Made by a program: the position numbers and the translations under genes
Part shown: piece after piece, positions 63,184-64,000 of the stretch
Numbering within the stretch: position 1 is the first letter of the stretch
How the letters are laid out: each line of letters starts with the position of its first letter
NCBI RefSeq assembly: GCF_900157375.1
Contig: NZ_LT721901.1
Location: 2,156,315-2,220,314 of the forward strand
Source of the DNA: Mycobacterium rhizamassiliense
GTDB lineage: Bacteria; Actinomycetota; Actinomycetes; Mycobacteriales; Mycobacteriaceae
Length of the DNA: 64,000 nucleotides
Reading direction: 5' to 3'
The notes under the pieces: generated by a model
What the model was told of the DNA's origin: nothing
Database searches by the model: none
The model's input: only the letters and a program-made list of their open reading frames with translations

Positions 63184-64000
63184 TTACTTGGAGCCGGGAG
63201 GATGCGCCTCGGACAGCGCATCGAGGAACGAGCGCGCCCAACGGTCGACGTCGTGCGCGAGCACCTGGCGCCGCAGCGCGCGCATCCGACGGCGCCCCTC
63301 CTCGTCCGTCTGACTCAGCGCCGCCTCGATGACGTCCTTGACCCCTTCGAGGTCGTGCGGGTTGACCAGATAGGCCTGACGCAATTCGGCTGCGGCGCCG
63401 GTGAATTCGGATAACACCAGCGCGCCGCCGAGGTCGTTGCGGCAGGCGACGTACTCCTTGGCCACCAGATTCATGCCGTCCCGCAACGGCGTCACGAGCA
63501 TGACGTCGGCGGCGACGAAAAACGCGATCAGTTCGTCGCGGGGGACCGCGCGATGGATGTAATGCACCATGGGATGGCCGACCTCGGCGTATTCGCCGTT
63601 GATGTGGCCGACCTCGCGTTCGATGTCGTTGCGCAGCAGCTGATAGCTCTCCACGCGTTCGCGGCTCGGAGTCGCCAGCTGGACGAGCACGGTGTCGTCG
63701 CGTTTGATCCGCCCCTCGGCGAGCAGCTCGGAGAATGCCTTGAGCCGGACGTCGATGCCCTTGGTGTAATCGAGCCGGTCGACGCCGAGCATGATCTTGC
63801 GCGGGTTGCCCAGCTCGGCCCGGATTTCGCGGGCCCGGCGCTTGACGTGGCGATCGCGGGCGGCCTGGGCGAGCGCGCCGGAGTCGATGGAGATGGGAAA
63901 CGCCCCCACCCGAACCGCGCGGTCCGCCACCTCCACTTCGCCGTACCGCGCGCGTACGCCGACGGATCCCCGCGACGTGTTCGCGCCGATCAGCCGTCGC
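63184..64000 (-). CDS. otsA: OtsA, trehalose-6-phosphate synthase, 3' part (start outside window)
   Basis: About 272 C-terminal residues of a GT20 glycosyltransferase; the 5' part lies beyond the window end. [13 protein letters not shown] and [13 protein letters not shown] are the sugar-nucleotide-binding motifs, and VGAFPISID marks the middle of the protein. OtsA makes trehalose 6-phosphate from UDP-glucose and glucose 6-phosphate. In M. tuberculosis Rv3490 sits next to Rv3491, as here. Confidence 0.93.
   Translation of the reverse strand, partial: RRLIGANTSRGSVGVRARYGEVEVADRAVRVGAFPISIDSGALAQAARDRHVKRRAREIRAELGNPRKIMLGVDRLDYTKGIDVRLKAFSELLAEGRIKRDDTVLVQLATPSRERVESYQLLRNDIEREVGHINGEYAEVGHPMVHYIHRAVPRDELIAFFVAADVMLVTPLRDGMNLVAKEYVACRNDLGGALVLSEFTGAAAELRQAYLVNPHDLEGVKDVIEAALSQTDEEGRRRMRALRRQVLAHDVDRWARSFLDALSEAHPPGSK

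Overview
The window is high-GC actinobacterial DNA, and its gene content and order are those of a Mycobacterium. It is almost entirely the KstR/KstR2 cholesterol-catabolism region, collinear with M. tuberculosis Rv3560c down to Rv3490 but read in the opposite orientation. The PPE and PE_PGRS genes that interrupt this region in M. tuberculosis are absent, and fdxB and Rv3555c are missing between fadA6 and ipdC. Gene names come from recognising the translated proteins and the gene order. No database search was run, and comparisons with M. tuberculosis rest on recalled sequences and lengths. The species cannot be fixed from the window.

Layout. (1) 1-8575: the KstR2 block for the last two steroid rings: fadE30 (5' truncated by the window), ipdF, kstR2, fadA6, ipdC, ipdB, ipdA, echA20 and two SDR genes, with two KstR2 operators. 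(2) 8582-9434: a ddn-type nitroreductase and an NTF2-fold protein. (3) 9442-16670: fadA5 divergent from the cyp125-fadE28-fadE29-chsH2-chsH1-ltp2 side-chain operon. (4) 17687-23110: hsd4B and kstD divergent from hsaE-hsaG-hsaF (rings A/B). (5) 23163-28885: a small exported protein, the Rv3531c-Rv3529c operon, an Rv3527-like gene with kshA, and a gamma-carbonic-anhydrase-like gene. (6) 28882-35647: a KSI-like protein, ltp3, ltp4, a tandem OB-fold protein, an F420-type oxidoreductase, an acetoacetate-decarboxylase-like protein and cyp142. (7) 36646-39175: echA19 divergent from fadD19. (8) 39257-46654: an island not obviously linked to sterols: an acyltransferase-3, a NarL/LuxR two-component pair, a YiaAB protein, a fructosamine-kinase-like protein, an amidohydrolase with an IlvX-type ThDP enzyme, and a beta-lactamase-fold hydrolase. 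(9) 46659-51861: fadD17, fadE27 and fadE26 divergent from fdxD and hsd4A. (10) 52097-62525: the mce4 sterol-import operon. (11) 62536-64000: an Rv3491-like exported protein and the 3' part of otsA.

Together these genes form a steroid importer (Mce4), sterol C26 oxidases (Cyp125, Cyp142), CoA ligases (FadD17, FadD19), beta-oxidation and retro-aldol modules for the side chain, ring opening (KstD, KshA), HsaEGF and the IpdABCF/EchA20/FadA6 terminal pathway. KstR-type operators (T-N2-AAC-N2-GTT-N2-A) were found by eye at eight promoter regions, plus one degenerate copy before mce4. They often lie within 1-12 bases of the start codon.

The most notable departures are these. mce4F carries an in-frame TAA at codon 108, inside its MCE domain. 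Two paralogous orphan AbiEi-like/DUF559 genes sit in the cluster, each bracketed by palindromic repeats that also supply its C-terminal codons. MacR-like palindromes flank a two-component system. The Ddn ortholog has changed pocket residues. A KSI-like protein in the ltp3-ltp4 operon keeps the general-base Asp but not the oxyanion-hole residues. No tRNA, rRNA, CRISPR array, insertion sequence or integrase was seen, and no gene-free stretch exceeds 300 bases.
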